From Tenacibaculum skagerrakense (GTDB lineage Bacteria; Bacteroidota; Bacteroidia; Flavobacteriales; Flavobacteriaceae), in assembly GCF_004345825.1 (NCBI RefSeq), contig NZ_SLXM01000007.1:212841-276840 (forward strand): 64,000 nucleotides of DNA. The letters are read 5' to 3'. Position numbers and translations under genes: made by a program. The notes beneath the pieces were generated by a model. It saw only the letters and a program-made list of their open reading frames with translations, searched no databases and had not been told where the DNA came from. Of this stretch, positions 36,106-45,011 are shown piece by piece (the stretch's first letter is position 1; each line of letters begins with the position of its first letter).

Positions 36106-36136
36106 AGTAAAAGGATAAAAGAAGAAGTTAAAAAAG

Positions 36137-36167
36137 AATCTTACATATCATCATGTAGGATTTTTTA
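36137..36167 (+). terminator. Terminator after the DUF4349 gene
   Basis: A 10-bp stem with one G-T pair (AATCTTACAT 36137-36146, ATGTAGGATT 36153-36162), 6-base loop and a T run, 31 bases after the stop. Confidence 0.8.
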
Positions 36168-36203
36168 TATATTTACCCATCACCCTAATAATACCCCTTT
36201 TCA

Positions 36204-36851
36204 ATGCGTTTAAAGCATTTGTTTATTACTCTGTTTATTGTATTTAGTATTGTTGATATTTCAATGATTTTTTACAATTTAAAAGAAGTATTATGGATAC
36301 CTAGACTTATTAGTCTATCTTCTATTGTTTTATATGGCTACTTTTCAGTGAAAGATGTTCCTAAAAGCTTTTGGATATTATCTTTTTTTATTGTTCTTAC
36401 TGGATTTTTCTTTTCTCTAGATGATTACACTCTAATAGGAATGTGTAGTTTAATTTGTTTACGATTTTCTTGGTTAAAATTGATTTTTGATATCAATACT
36501 AAAATTGATAAGGTAATCCTTTTTATTGCATTTTCTATAACGGCGGTATTATTTGGAATGATTTTATATCTAATTTATACAGACTCAATTTTTTACTATT
36601 TGTCAATAGTTACCACCATTGGTTTGGTATTACTGTTATCTACATCTTTTTCTTTATTAACAACCAAAGGAGTAAAACTAGGTAATAGAGAAATGTTTAT
36701 ATCAATTGCAATTTTTATCCTTTCAGATGCCTTATCTGGTTCTAAAAAAATTACAGGAACTTCCATGTTTTATATTATGTTAAGTGTTGTGTTGTACAAT
36801 ACAGCCTACTTTTTTTTAATGAATGCGATTATAAAAAACAGAACAAAATAG
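36204..36851 (+). CDS. YhhN-like integral membrane protein (possible lysoplasmalogenase family)
   Basis: 215 residues, almost entirely hydrophobic, with seven or eight short membrane helices. 'LIGMCSLICLRFSWL' in the middle and 'FISIAIFILSDALSGSK' near residue 170 loosely match the YhhN/TMEM86 pattern (G-A-x-x-F-x-x-S-D). Known members hydrolyse the vinyl-ether bond of lysoplasmalogens; bacterial members are mostly uncharacterised. It is a stand-alone gene behind a terminator. The membrane protein is certain; the family is moderately supported. Confidence 0.6.
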   Translation: MRLKHLFITLFIVFSIVDISMIFYNLKEVLWIPRLISLSSIVLYGYFSVKDVPKSFWILSFFIVLTGFFFSLDDYTLIGMCSLICLRFSWLKLIFDINTKIDKVILFIAFSITAVLFGMILYLIYTDSIFYYLSIVTTIGLVLLLSTSFSLLTTKGVKLGNREMFISIAIFILSDALSGSKKITGTSMFYIMLSVVLYNTAYFFLMNAIIKNRTK

Positions 36852-36903
36852 TTTTTTGGCTTTAAAATGGTAACTTAGAAGAGTTAACCAAACTGTAATA
36901 TCT

Positions 36904-37275
36904 ATGAAGCTAGGAGCTTTTTCAATAAGTTTAGCAGTAAAGAGTTTACAAAAATCTAAAGAGTTTTACGAAACTTTGGGGTTTTCTGTATTTGCAGGAG
37001 AAATGGAACGTAATTACTTAATTATGAAAAATGGTAATTCGTTAATTGGACTATTTCAAGGAATGTTTGAAAATAATATTCTAACGTTTAATCCAGGTTG
37101 GGATGAAAGTGCGAATGCTTTAGAAGAATTTGATGATGTTAGAGCCATTCAAAAGCATTTAAAGGAAAATCATATCAAGTTAGAGAAAGAAGCTGATGAG
37201 ACAACGACTGGACCAGCAAGTATGGTTTTCTTTGATCCTGATGGAAATACCATTTTAATTGACCAACATGTTTAA
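36904..37275 (+). CDS. VOC (glyoxalase/bleomycin-resistance) family protein
   Basis: 123 residues forming one vicinal-oxygen-chelate unit: 'FSISLAVKSLQKSKEFYETLGFSVFAG' style start, a central 'NYLIMKNGNSLIGLFQGM', and the C-terminal 'GPASMVFFDPDGNTILIDQHV'. The final Asp/His region provides the usual metal-site residues. Many flavobacterial relatives are annotated only as glyoxalase-like; the substrate is unknown. It is monocistronic and ends at a bidirectional hairpin shared with the convergent amylase gene. Confidence 0.88.
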   Translation: MKLGAFSISLAVKSLQKSKEFYETLGFSVFAGEMERNYLIMKNGNSLIGLFQGMFENNILTFNPGWDESANALEEFDDVRAIQKHLKENHIKLEKEADETTTGPASMVFFDPDGNTILIDQHV

Positions 37276-37281
37276 AATAAC

Positions 37282-37311
37282 AACGCCTCCCAATTTGAGA
37301 GGCGTTTTGTT
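37282..37311. terminator. Bidirectional terminator between VOC and amylase genes
   Basis: An 8-bp stem (AACGCCTC 37282-37289, GAGGCGTT 37299-37306) with a 9-base loop lies between convergent stops at 37275 and 37315. A T run follows on the + strand. Confidence 0.75.
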
Positions 37312-37314
37312 TAC

Positions 37315-40300
37315 TTACTTTTTAATGATCTTTTTAACAGTGGTTTTTCCATTCATAGTTATACGAACAAAATAGATTCCATTGGTTAATTGGTTTTGAA
37401 TTTTATTAAGTTTAAATTCATGCATTCCTGAATTGATTTTAGTATTTACTAAAGTTTGGGAAGTACCATAAACACTTATTACCTCAATTTTTAAATCTGT
37501 TTTACCATTCGAATTACCAATTCTTACTTTTGAATTCTCATTAATTGAATTGGGATAAATTGATATGAGATCTGGATAGTTAGAAGTACTAGTGTTTGTA
37601 CTATTTCTAGCTTGTGAATTATCTGGATTGGAATCATACCAAGTTCCGTTGTAATACCAACCTTCAGAACATCTGTTTAAATCAGCAGTTTGAGAACTTC
37701 CATTATTACTGAATATAATATTCGCACAATCTGTATTACTAAAAGTGTATTTGTACCAACCATTACTTTGTAGCGTCATAGTTTCACCAGGCCAAGTTGT
37801 GGTTAGGTTAGAAGGTGTGACATTCCAAAAATATATTTCAGGATTACTATAAGAATCAGACTTAAAATAGATGTTTAAGTCGTTTCCAGTAGGTTGTTCT
37901 TCTGGATTGGAGTCATGCCAAGTTCCATTGAAATACCAACCATCTCCACATCGTTGTAAATCATCAGTTTGATTATTTCCGTTACTACTGAATATTAAAT
38001 TGGTGCAATTAACATTGCTAAATGTATAAGAAAACCAGCCATTTCCGATATCAGTCATATTTTCACCAGGCCAAGAAGTTGTGGAAGTTTCAGGACTTGT
38101 ATTCCAATAATAGATGTTTGGATTCGAAATGTTTCCTTTGTAATAAATCGTTATTCCGTCAACAGGATTTGGATTGGTGTTGTCTCTAGGATCCGTATCG
38201 AACCATTGATTATCTTGAAACCATCCGTCTTTATTTCTCGTTAAATCATCCGTTTTTGCGTTCCCATTATCATTAAATAGTAAGTTGGTACTGGTTACAC
38301 CGTTAAAGACATATTCGTACCAATCTGTATTTCCAATTTGACTCATTTCTGGTCCTGGCCAATTACTAGTAGGTAACACATCTGGAGATTCATTCCAATA
38401 GTGAACATTTACTTGCGACCAAGAGGATGGTTTTTTAAAATATACATGTAATCCTTCAATGGGTCCGATAGTATAGTTTTGAGTTACGATTTCTGATGCT
38501 ATTCCATTACTATCATATGCAATTGCTTTTATCGTAGTAGAGTTATTTATGGTAAATGAACTTGTGTATTTGTTACTAGATTGATTTGGATTTGAATTAT
38601 CTGTAGTATAGAAAATTTCTAAACTTCCAGAACCACCAAATGCTTCTAAAGAAACTTGTATCGGATTTTCTGATTGCGTTGCATTCGAGTTGATATTTAC
38701 TATTGGTTTACTTGGTCCGTTAACACAATTCTCAAAATATCCACCACCACAAGGTCCGATTAGTCCAGGACCGTTTAATACATAAACTCCAACCGAACCA
38801 GAAGTAACTGAGAAATTAATTCTACCTCCAGAAGCAAAAGTTTCTCGTCCAGTTACAGCATCTCTATAAACGCCATCAGTAACACCAGATATTGAAAATG
38901 ATGCACCTCCATCTTTTGTTAAACCAACAACAACTTCGCTGTTTCCATAAATTCTTTTATAAGAAACAGCATTTCCAGGCGCTTCTTTCCATTCCCAATT
39001 TCCTTTTTGTAAAGCAGGAATGGCACGTCTCATAGCGTTTAGTTTTTTAATCTGTTGATAGATTTTATGGTTTGGAGCCTGATCCATTACATCACCATAA
39101 TAAGCTCTACCTGTATTGTCAATAGATTCTTGAATTCCAGCTGCATTATGTATATCTGCGAATTCACCAGCTTTAAAGCGCATTTCGGTTCCGTAATATA
39201 CTGTTGGAATTCCACGCCAAGTGAACATAAAATTCATACAAGCGGCTAAGTTTTCATCGCTTCCTCCATAACGTCTGTTCCAATCGTTATTTGGACCAAA
39301 ATCATGATTATCTAACCAAGTAACTAGCGTAGAAGGGTCGCTATATAAATGATCATAACGCGCGGCTGCCTTTACCGTTGGAAATGATTGTCCTTCCTCA
39401 AAAGTCCCATGAAAAGTTGCTTCTCCGTAAAAATCAATTACAGCTAAATCTAACGGAGCAGAATTGTTTACCGCGCCGCGCCAAGTATAATAATGAGGAT
39501 TAATTTCTTCAACAGGATGTAGTTCGTGTCGTTTTTGTGCAACTTCTCCGAAAATAAAAAGGTTCGGATTGATGGCTTTAAAAGCATCAAAGAAATACAA
39601 AACATCTTCTTTGCTCATATGTTTTAAGGTATCCCAACGAAAAGCATCTACACCCATTTCGATGTATTTGCGATAGGCATTTACTAAGTATTCTCTAACT
39701 TTTGGACTACTTGTATTCAAATCGGGCGTATCACCTGCAAGCGCTCTATTATGTAAGTTTTCGATATCATCAAAACCTTGAGCAAATCCGTTACCTGAAT
39801 GATGATACCAATTTGGATCACTTGTGTCAATATAACTTTCTTTTCCAGGGAAATTGTAAGCTGCTAAATTTTGATTATAAGGAGCTGGCATTTTAGCTAA
39901 GTTCGCTCTGCTCCATAGTAATCCATCATCTGGATTTGGTGTAATTCCATCGTATTCCCAATTTGGATTATCAATTGCGGCCCAAGGTTTAGTAGGGTCT
40001 GTGTTGTACTTTATTTCTGCAACATCTTTTATACCAAAACGGCCTGCATGATTGGTTACAATATCAAGCACAATTTTCATTCCTCTAGCATGAACTTCAT
40101 TAATTAAATCTTGAAAAGTTGCACCTGGTGATTCTAATCTAGGATCTACTCGGGTAAAATCCCAAGCATGATAACCATGATAATCTAATGGACTTCTGTT
40201 ATGAACAATCGGTGTAATCCAAATGGCAGTGAAGCCCATGTCTTTTATGTAATCTAACTTTTGAATTAAACCTTTAAAATCTCCTCTCCATGTTACATCA

Positions 40301-40515
40301 TTAGGATCTGTAATACTTGGATTGATATTTGGGTCTGGATTGTAGGAAGACCATTCTGTAGATGCATTGTTATTTGGGTCTCCATCATTAAATCTACTTG
40401 TTAGTAGAAAGTAAATTGTTTCTTCTCGAAAATCATTTTGAGAGAAAACGTTTTCGTAAGTTAACATGGTAATAAGTAAAACCACGAAACTTAATCTTGA
40501 AAAATAAGTTTTCAT
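37315..40515 (-). CDS. Secreted GH13 alpha-amylase with three starch-binding modules and T9SS sorting domain
   Basis: A 1066-residue enzyme for hydrolysing alpha-glucans outside the cell. It has a Sec signal peptide (residues 1-25) and a GH13 barrel from about 30 to 500 with catalytic D295 ('DAFRWD'), E324 ('FIFGE') and D405 ('WLDNHD'). An all-beta C domain follows to about 590, then a chitobiase-C-like module at about 605-685. Three related starch-binding-26-like modules start near 687, 785 and 877 (W-N-x-S/T-P ... W-P-G ... D-G-W). The T9SS type A sorting domain spans about 980-1066, ending V-K-K-I-I-K-K. No SusC/D genes are adjacent. LacI-like palindromes upstream and in the signal-peptide codons suggest sugar-responsive control. 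Confidence 0.94.
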   Translation of the reverse strand: MKTYFSRLSFVVLLITMLTYENVFSQNDFREETIYFLLTSRFNDGDPNNNASTEWSSYNPDPNINPSITDPNDVTWRGDFKGLIQKLDYIKDMGFTAIWITPIVHNRSPLDYHGYHAWDFTRVDPRLESPGATFQDLINEVHARGMKIVLDIVTNHAGRFGIKDVAEIKYNTDPTKPWAAIDNPNWEYDGITPNPDDGLLWSRANLAKMPAPYNQNLAAYNFPGKESYIDTSDPNWYHHSGNGFAQGFDDIENLHNRALAGDTPDLNTSSPKVREYLVNAYRKYIEMGVDAFRWDTLKHMSKEDVLYFFDAFKAINPNLFIFGEVAQKRHELHPVEEINPHYYTWRGAVNNSAPLDLAVIDFYGEATFHGTFEEGQSFPTVKAAARYDHLYSDPSTLVTWLDNHDFGPNNDWNRRYGGSDENLAACMNFMFTWRGIPTVYYGTEMRFKAGEFADIHNAAGIQESIDNTGRAYYGDVMDQAPNHKIYQQIKKLNAMRRAIPALQKGNWEWKEAPGNAVSYKRIYGNSEVVVGLTKDGGASFSISGVTDGVYRDAVTGRETFASGGRINFSVTSGSVGVYVLNGPGLIGPCGGGYFENCVNGPSKPIVNINSNATQSENPIQVSLEAFGGSGSLEIFYTTDNSNPNQSSNKYTSSFTINNSTTIKAIAYDSNGIASEIVTQNYTIGPIEGLHVYFKKPSSWSQVNVHYWNESPDVLPTSNWPGPEMSQIGNTDWYEYVFNGVTSTNLLFNDNGNAKTDDLTRNKDGWFQDNQWFDTDPRDNTNPNPVDGITIYYKGNISNPNIYYWNTSPETSTTSWPGENMTDIGNGWFSYTFSNVNCTNLIFSSNGNNQTDDLQRCGDGWYFNGTWHDSNPEEQPTGNDLNIYFKSDSYSNPEIYFWNVTPSNLTTTWPGETMTLQSNGWYKYTFSNTDCANIIFSNNGSSQTADLNRCSEGWYYNGTWYDSNPDNSQARNSTNTSTSNYPDLISIYPNSINENSKVRIGNSNGKTDLKIEVISVYGTSQTLVNTKINSGMHEFKLNKIQNQLTNGIYFVRITMNGKTTVKKIIKK
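40444..40455. promoter_or_regulatory. LacI-type palindrome inside amylase codons 21-24
   Basis: GAAAACGTTTTC is a perfect 12-bp palindrome with the central CG typical of LacI-family operators. It lies at the end of the signal-peptide coding sequence, 60 bases downstream of the start codon. Confidence 0.4.
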
Positions 40516-40634
40516 GAATAATAGGTTTGTTATTGATTAATATGAGGTTGAAAAAAATGTAATATAAGGGTGGGAGAATTACATTTTCACCGAATTTACC
40601 TATTATTATTTGGTTAATTTACAGTAGTTTGAAT

Positions 40635-40648
40635 CGAAATCGTTTTCG
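40635..40648. promoter_or_regulatory. LacI-type palindrome upstream of the amylase gene
   Basis: CGAAATCGTTTTCG is a 14-bp palindrome with one mismatched pair. It is centred about 126 bases upstream of the amylase start and 192 bases from the intragenic copy. Both share the GAAAnCGTTTTC core. It is a candidate operator or looping partner. Confidence 0.4.
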
Positions 40649-40690
40649 TGTTGATAAGTTTTTCACTCAATAAGATTTACGCAATTGTGA

Positions 40691-40729
40691 AAAAATAAGC
40701 TGTCCTAAGTACATAGAACAGCTTTTTTT
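40691..40729 (-). terminator. Terminator of the DUF547 gene
   Basis: Stem AAGCTGT (40697-40703) with ACAGCTT (40718-40724), extended inward by three pairs after one mismatch. A run is on the left and T run on the right, so it works for the minus-strand gene ending at 40760. Confidence 0.65.
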
Positions 40730-40759
40730 ATATGAGAGAATTATTTTGGTTAAATGGGA

Positions 40760-41476
40760 TTATTGTTTTTCGTTTAAAGTCCAATCATAAACTAGATAAG
40801 AGACTTCTGCATTATCATTTACTTTCGTGTTTGAATATTTGTTAATATAATCAACCAATGAATTTACAGAAGTAAAATCTTCTTGATACCACTCAAAAAT
40901 TTTAGAAACTTCAACTTTTGTTAGCGTAATTTTATTTTTACTCGAGTCGTTGATAAAATCTTTCATCAAGTTCTCTAGCTTAATTTCTATATTTCCTTCA
41001 GTAAAAGCATAATTAGGAAACCTTGGTCCTGAAATTGACCCAGCATTAATTCCCACATGAATTCTTTGGTCATCATGCCATCTTCTTAAGATCTTATGCT
41101 CTATATAATCTAATGAATATGTTTTTTTACCAACTTTAGCAAAAGGTATTTTCCAAGCGTTTTTACCTTTAATTTTTATATCGGTTAATTTTTTAAGCGG
41201 ATAGCTATCAATTATTAATTTAATAGAATATGCATTGTAGGCATTCATCCAAAATGCTTTTGCTTTTTTTGAAGACCAATTTTTTAATGGAATTGTTTCT
41301 TCAAGTTGATTTAAATAGATATCTAAAATTGCTTTGTTTTTTCTTAAGCCTTTATAATCCAGTTTTCCATCGCGAGTTACGTATGTTTTAAGTAAAGCAT
41401 CAAACACTTCATTGGTTTGAGCTTCTATTTGTGTGCTTGTAAATACAGTTAGTAAAATGATTAATAGTTTTTTCAT
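40760..41476 (-). CDS. DUF547 family exported protein
   Basis: 238 residues with a signal peptide (1-19, cleaving after 'TQIEAQ'). The DUF547 pattern is complete: 'LLKTYVTRDGKLDYKGL', 'KAFWMNAYNAYSIKLIID', 'NAWKIPFAKVGKKTYSLDYIEHKILR', 'RIHVGINAGSISGPRF' and 'KISKIFEWYQEDF'-like 'VSKIFEWYQEDF'. DUF547 proteins are thought to have a papain/transglutaminase-like fold, but the usual Cys of the 'H-x-x-x-x-x-x-C-x-x-P' segment is replaced here (N-A-G-S-I-S-G-P), so catalytic activity is doubtful. Located in the periplasm or outside; monocistronic. Confidence 0.88.
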   Translation of the reverse strand: MKKLLIILLTVFTSTQIEAQTNEVFDALLKTYVTRDGKLDYKGLRKNKAILDIYLNQLEETIPLKNWSSKKAKAFWMNAYNAYSIKLIIDSYPLKKLTDIKIKGKNAWKIPFAKVGKKTYSLDYIEHKILRRWHDDQRIHVGINAGSISGPRFPNYAFTEGNIEIKLENLMKDFINDSSKNKITLTKVEVSKIFEWYQEDFTSVNSLVDYINKYSNTKVNDNAEVSYLVYDWTLNEKQ

Positions 41477-41678
41477 TGTTTTTTAGTTTTTGTCCTCTCT
41501 CGGGGTTTTACTCCAATTTGGACGGTGTTAAAAAAGAATCATTACATAGCAGTTCAAAAAAAAAGTTGTAAAGACACATGTTTACTACAAGTTTTATGCT
41601 TAATAAGCAGGAATTTTATAGTTGTTAATAATATAAAAAATTAAATAAATATCAATTTATTAAATAATAAATTAACAA

Positions 41679-41686
41679 TAATTTTG
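41679..41686 (+). promoter_or_regulatory. -7 promoter element of the first MAM protease gene
   Basis: TAATTTTG fits TAnnTTTG in a very AT-rich region and would give a leader of about 60 bases. AT-richness makes a chance match likely. Confidence 0.35.
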
Positions 41687-41750
41687 ATTTTTGTTAATAA
41701 TAATTCTATTTTTAGAAAAGTAATTAACCAAACATAAACCCTTTCAAATC

Positions 41751-44700
41751 ATGAAAAAAAATTTTTTCATAATGGCTGTTTTTGCCATTTTTTTCCTTTC
41801 ATTTTTTAGTTTACACGGACAAAAAGTTCTAAAAATCGGAGAGGAATTCGACACTCAAATAAGTAGTAGAAGTACTTATCGTAATCAAAAAAGTAAGTTT
41901 AATCATCAATTTAATGTAGTTTTTAAAGAACAATTTGTCTCAAAAAACGCTGCATATGTTAAATTGTTTTTTGAAGATTTTGATTTAGCGCCTGAGGATT
42001 ATGTAAAAATTATTGGTAAAAAAACTAATGAGACATTAATCTATGGAGGTGCAGGAAAAGTAATAAATGAAAAAGGTGAGACCATACGCAATTTTTGGTC
42101 CGGAGCTATTTTTGAAGAAGCCGTTGAAGTCATTTTATACTCTAAAGGAAATGTGAACAGTCATACTGGTTTTTCTATTTCAAAAGTAGCCTATGGTTTT
42201 TCTCCTGAAAAAATAAATAAAATTTTTGCTCAAGAAGAGAGTCAACAACGAGCCGTTTGTGGTACTAATGACAGAGAACGTATAGCATGTTATAAAGGAA
42301 CAAAAATGTTTGAAAAATCTAAAGCTGTATGTAGAATGTTAGTTGGAGGAATTTCAGCTTGTACTGGTTGGCTTTTAGGAAGTGATGGCCATTTAATGAC
42401 GAATAACCATTGTATAAGTTCAGATACTGGCGCTAATGGAACAGACTTTATATTTAATTATCAGTATGAAAACTGTACTGGTTCCACTTCAGCAAAACAA
42501 AAAATATATCGTGGTGGTACAGTTGTAAAAACGAATAAAGACCTTGACTATACACTTGTAAAACTAAAAGATAATCCAACTACCGACTTTGGGTATTTAA
42601 GTTTAAGTCCTAACAAACCTACTGTAGGAGATCGAATTTATATTCCACAACACCCTAGAGGAGCTAGAAAGGAAATCTCAGTAAATTCCGATACCGATAA
42701 TGGTTTTGCAGTGGTAGAATGTGTGGGCGATTGTGCTACACCTAATGCACCTCTTAAGTCGATTCGCTATAATGCCGACACACAAGGAGGAAGTTCAGGT
42801 TCACCAGTGATAGATTACAATACAAATTTAGTGATTGCCATACATAATACTGGTGAATGTCCTAATGGTTCGTATGGAAGATGTGATCAATTAATTGTTG
42901 ATATAGGAATGGATATGCCTACTAATGGAATTGGTGGAGGTTCAAATCCTGACCCTGATCCAGATCCAGATCCAACACCAATTTGTAATTCAGTTATAAA
43001 TACGTTTCCATATTCCGAGGGGTTTGAAATAAATGATGGATGGACGCAAATTACCAATGATGATGGTAATTGGTTACGAAATTCTTCAGGAACGCCTTCT
43101 TCAAGTACGGGACCAAGAAGTTCCAATGAAGGTAATTTTTATATGTATTTAGAAGCATCAACTTCTGGAACAGGTCAGATTGGAAGTAACGCTACCGCTA
43201 TTCTTGAGAGTTCTTGTTTTGATCTTTCTGGAATGACTACTGCTGAGTTTTCTTTTGACTATCATATGTACGGTAGTAGAATGGGATCGCTTTCGGCAGA
43301 AGTTTCTATCGATGGAGTTAATTGGACAGCTATTTGGAATGCATCAGGAGATCAAGGAAATCAATGGAATTCTGTAGCAATTGATTTGAATGCCTATTTA
43401 GGAGAAACACAAGTTAAGTTCCGATTTGTTGGTGTAACTGGCTCTACATATTTAAGTGATATGGCTATTGACAATATTTTGGTGCAATCACCAACTGATA
43501 ATCCAGGTCCGGATCCAGAACCATCTTGTAATACTGTTGTAAATAGTTTTCCTTATTCAGAAAGTTTTGAGACAAATGATAGTTGGACACAAGTTGATAC
43601 AGATGAAGGAAATTGGTTAAGAGATGCTTCTGGCACTCCTTCTTCAAACACTGGCCCAAACTCTGCTACTAATGGAACATATTATATGTATTTAGAAGCT
43701 TCTACTTCTGGAACTGGTCAAATTGGAAGCAATGCTACAGCGATATTAGAAAGTCCTTGTTTTAATCTTTCTGAAATGACTTCAGCTGTATTTACATTTG
43801 ATAATCACATGTATGGAACTGGAATGGGGAATCTTGAGTTACAATTAACTATTGATGGAGTCAATTGGACAACTATTTGGAGTATGTCGGGAAATCAAGG
43901 AAATCAATGGAATTCTGTAACCGTTAATTTGGATGCTTATTTGGAGGAAACTCAGCTTAAACTTCGTTTTGTTGGAACTACAGGAGGAACTTATTTAAGT
44001 GATATGGCAATCGATAATATAATGTTGTTTACTCCAAGTTCAAATCCAGATCCTAGTCCAAATTGTGATATATTAAACTTTAACGATTTTTCAATTTCAT
44101 CTTTTGCAGATCAAGATTCTTCAGGAGATTATTCGGTTGTAAATAATGGTTCAACTTTAGAATTATCAAATAATACCTGGAAATTTATTGACATGTATTA
44201 TACGGTTACTAGTAATACGGTTATAGAGTTTGAGTTTAGTAGTTCATCACAAGGAGAAATCCATGGAGTAGGATTTGAAAACGACAATAGTTTAACATCT
44301 TCTAGATATTTTAAAGTACATGGAACACAAAGTTATGGTATTACAAATTTTGACAATTATACTAGCGGAACAGTTAGCTATATAATTCCAGTTGGAAACT
44401 CATATACAGGCAGCATGAGTCGTTTAGTTTTTATTAACGATAATGATGCTGGTTCAGGAAACAATTCAATATTTTCAAATGTAAGAATATACGAAGGCTC
44501 TTGTGAAAATCCTACAGTACAAGTTGCAGAAGTTTTTAACTTAGAATCTACTGTTTTAGGACATGAAAACGAAGAGGAGGTTACTTCTTTTATAGTAGCA
44601 CCAAATCCAGTTAAAAAAGGAGGTTTACTGCAAATTAATGGATATCTCACCCAAAACAAGAATGCAAATTACAGAATACTTAATTTTCTTGGGCAAGTTG

Positions 44701-44822
44701 TTAAAAAAGGTAAGTTGCCGGAATCTAATAGTATAACATTGGATAATTTAGATTTAGGAGTTTATATATTGCATTTAGAAAATGGAATTTATAACGAAAG
44801 TAAAAGATTCATTATAGAATAA
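41751..44822 (+). CDS. Secreted trypsin-like serine protease with two MAM domains and T9SS sorting domain
   Basis: 1023 residues with a signal peptide (1-23). Residues 25-155 form a beta-rich prodomain ('LKIGEEFDTQI', 'YVKLFFEDFDLAPEDYVKI'). The protease domain at about 170-390 has H220 ('MTNNHC'), D266 ('LDYTLV') and S349 ('GGSSGSPV'); several Cys pairs resemble lysyl-endopeptidase-type enzymes. A D-P repeat linker follows. Two MAM domains (about 415-580 and 595-765) and a jelly-roll-like domain (about 775-925, 'GEIHGVGFENDN') precede the T9SS type A sorting domain (about 940-1023). It probably degrades extracellular protein. It is the longer copy of a tandem pair with the next gene. Confidence 0.93.
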   Translation: MKKNFFIMAVFAIFFLSFFSLHGQKVLKIGEEFDTQISSRSTYRNQKSKFNHQFNVVFKEQFVSKNAAYVKLFFEDFDLAPEDYVKIIGKKTNETLIYGGAGKVINEKGETIRNFWSGAIFEEAVEVILYSKGNVNSHTGFSISKVAYGFSPEKINKIFAQEESQQRAVCGTNDRERIACYKGTKMFEKSKAVCRMLVGGISACTGWLLGSDGHLMTNNHCISSDTGANGTDFIFNYQYENCTGSTSAKQKIYRGGTVVKTNKDLDYTLVKLKDNPTTDFGYLSLSPNKPTVGDRIYIPQHPRGARKEISVNSDTDNGFAVVECVGDCATPNAPLKSIRYNADTQGGSSGSPVIDYNTNLVIAIHNTGECPNGSYGRCDQLIVDIGMDMPTNGIGGGSNPDPDPDPDPTPICNSVINTFPYSEGFEINDGWTQITNDDGNWLRNSSGTPSSSTGPRSSNEGNFYMYLEASTSGTGQIGSNATAILESSCFDLSGMTTAEFSFDYHMYGSRMGSLSAEVSIDGVNWTAIWNASGDQGNQWNSVAIDLNAYLGETQVKFRFVGVTGSTYLSDMAIDNILVQSPTDNPGPDPEPSCNTVVNSFPYSESFETNDSWTQVDTDEGNWLRDASGTPSSNTGPNSATNGTYYMYLEASTSGTGQIGSNATAILESPCFNLSEMTSAVFTFDNHMYGTGMGNLELQLTIDGVNWTTIWSMSGNQGNQWNSVTVNLDAYLEETQLKLRFVGTTGGTYLSDMAIDNIMLFTPSSNPDPSPNCDILNFNDFSISSFADQDSSGDYSVVNNGSTLELSNNTWKFIDMYYTVTSNTVIEFEFSSSSQGEIHGVGFENDNSLTSSRYFKVHGTQSYGITNFDNYTSGTVSYIIPVGNSYTGSMSRLVFINDNDAGSGNNSIFSNVRIYEGSCENPTVQVAEVFNLESTVLGHENEEEVTSFIVAPNPVKKGGLLQINGYLTQNKNANYRILNFLGQVVKKGKLPESNSITLDNLDLGVYILHLENGIYNESKRFIIE

Positions 44823-44855
44823 ATTCGGACTATAAAAAGATATAAAATTGAATTG

Positions 44856-44880
44856 AAACCCTCAAAATAGAGGGTTTTAT
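44856..44880 (+). terminator. Terminator between the two protease genes
   Basis: An 8-bp perfect stem (AAACCCTC 44856-44863, GAGGGTTT 44870-44877) with a 6-base loop and T's. Confidence 0.8.
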
Positions 44881-44949
44881 TTATGCTAAATACTTAAAAG
44901 CTAGTATTTATCACTACGCCGAGTGATTTTATGTTTTTTAACATTTATC

Positions 44950-44980
44950 TTGTGTTTTTTAGGTTATATTAATAGATTTG
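44950..44980 (+). promoter_or_regulatory. Consensus promoter of the second MAM protease gene
   Basis: TTG (44950-44952), a 20-base spacer, then TAGATTTG (44973-44980), a near-ideal flavobacterial promoter 31 bases before the ATG at 45012. With the upstream terminator it shows that the second copy is transcribed separately. Confidence 0.7.
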
Positions 44981-45011
44981 TTGCAATTAATTAACCAAAA
45001 ACCCTTCTAAA

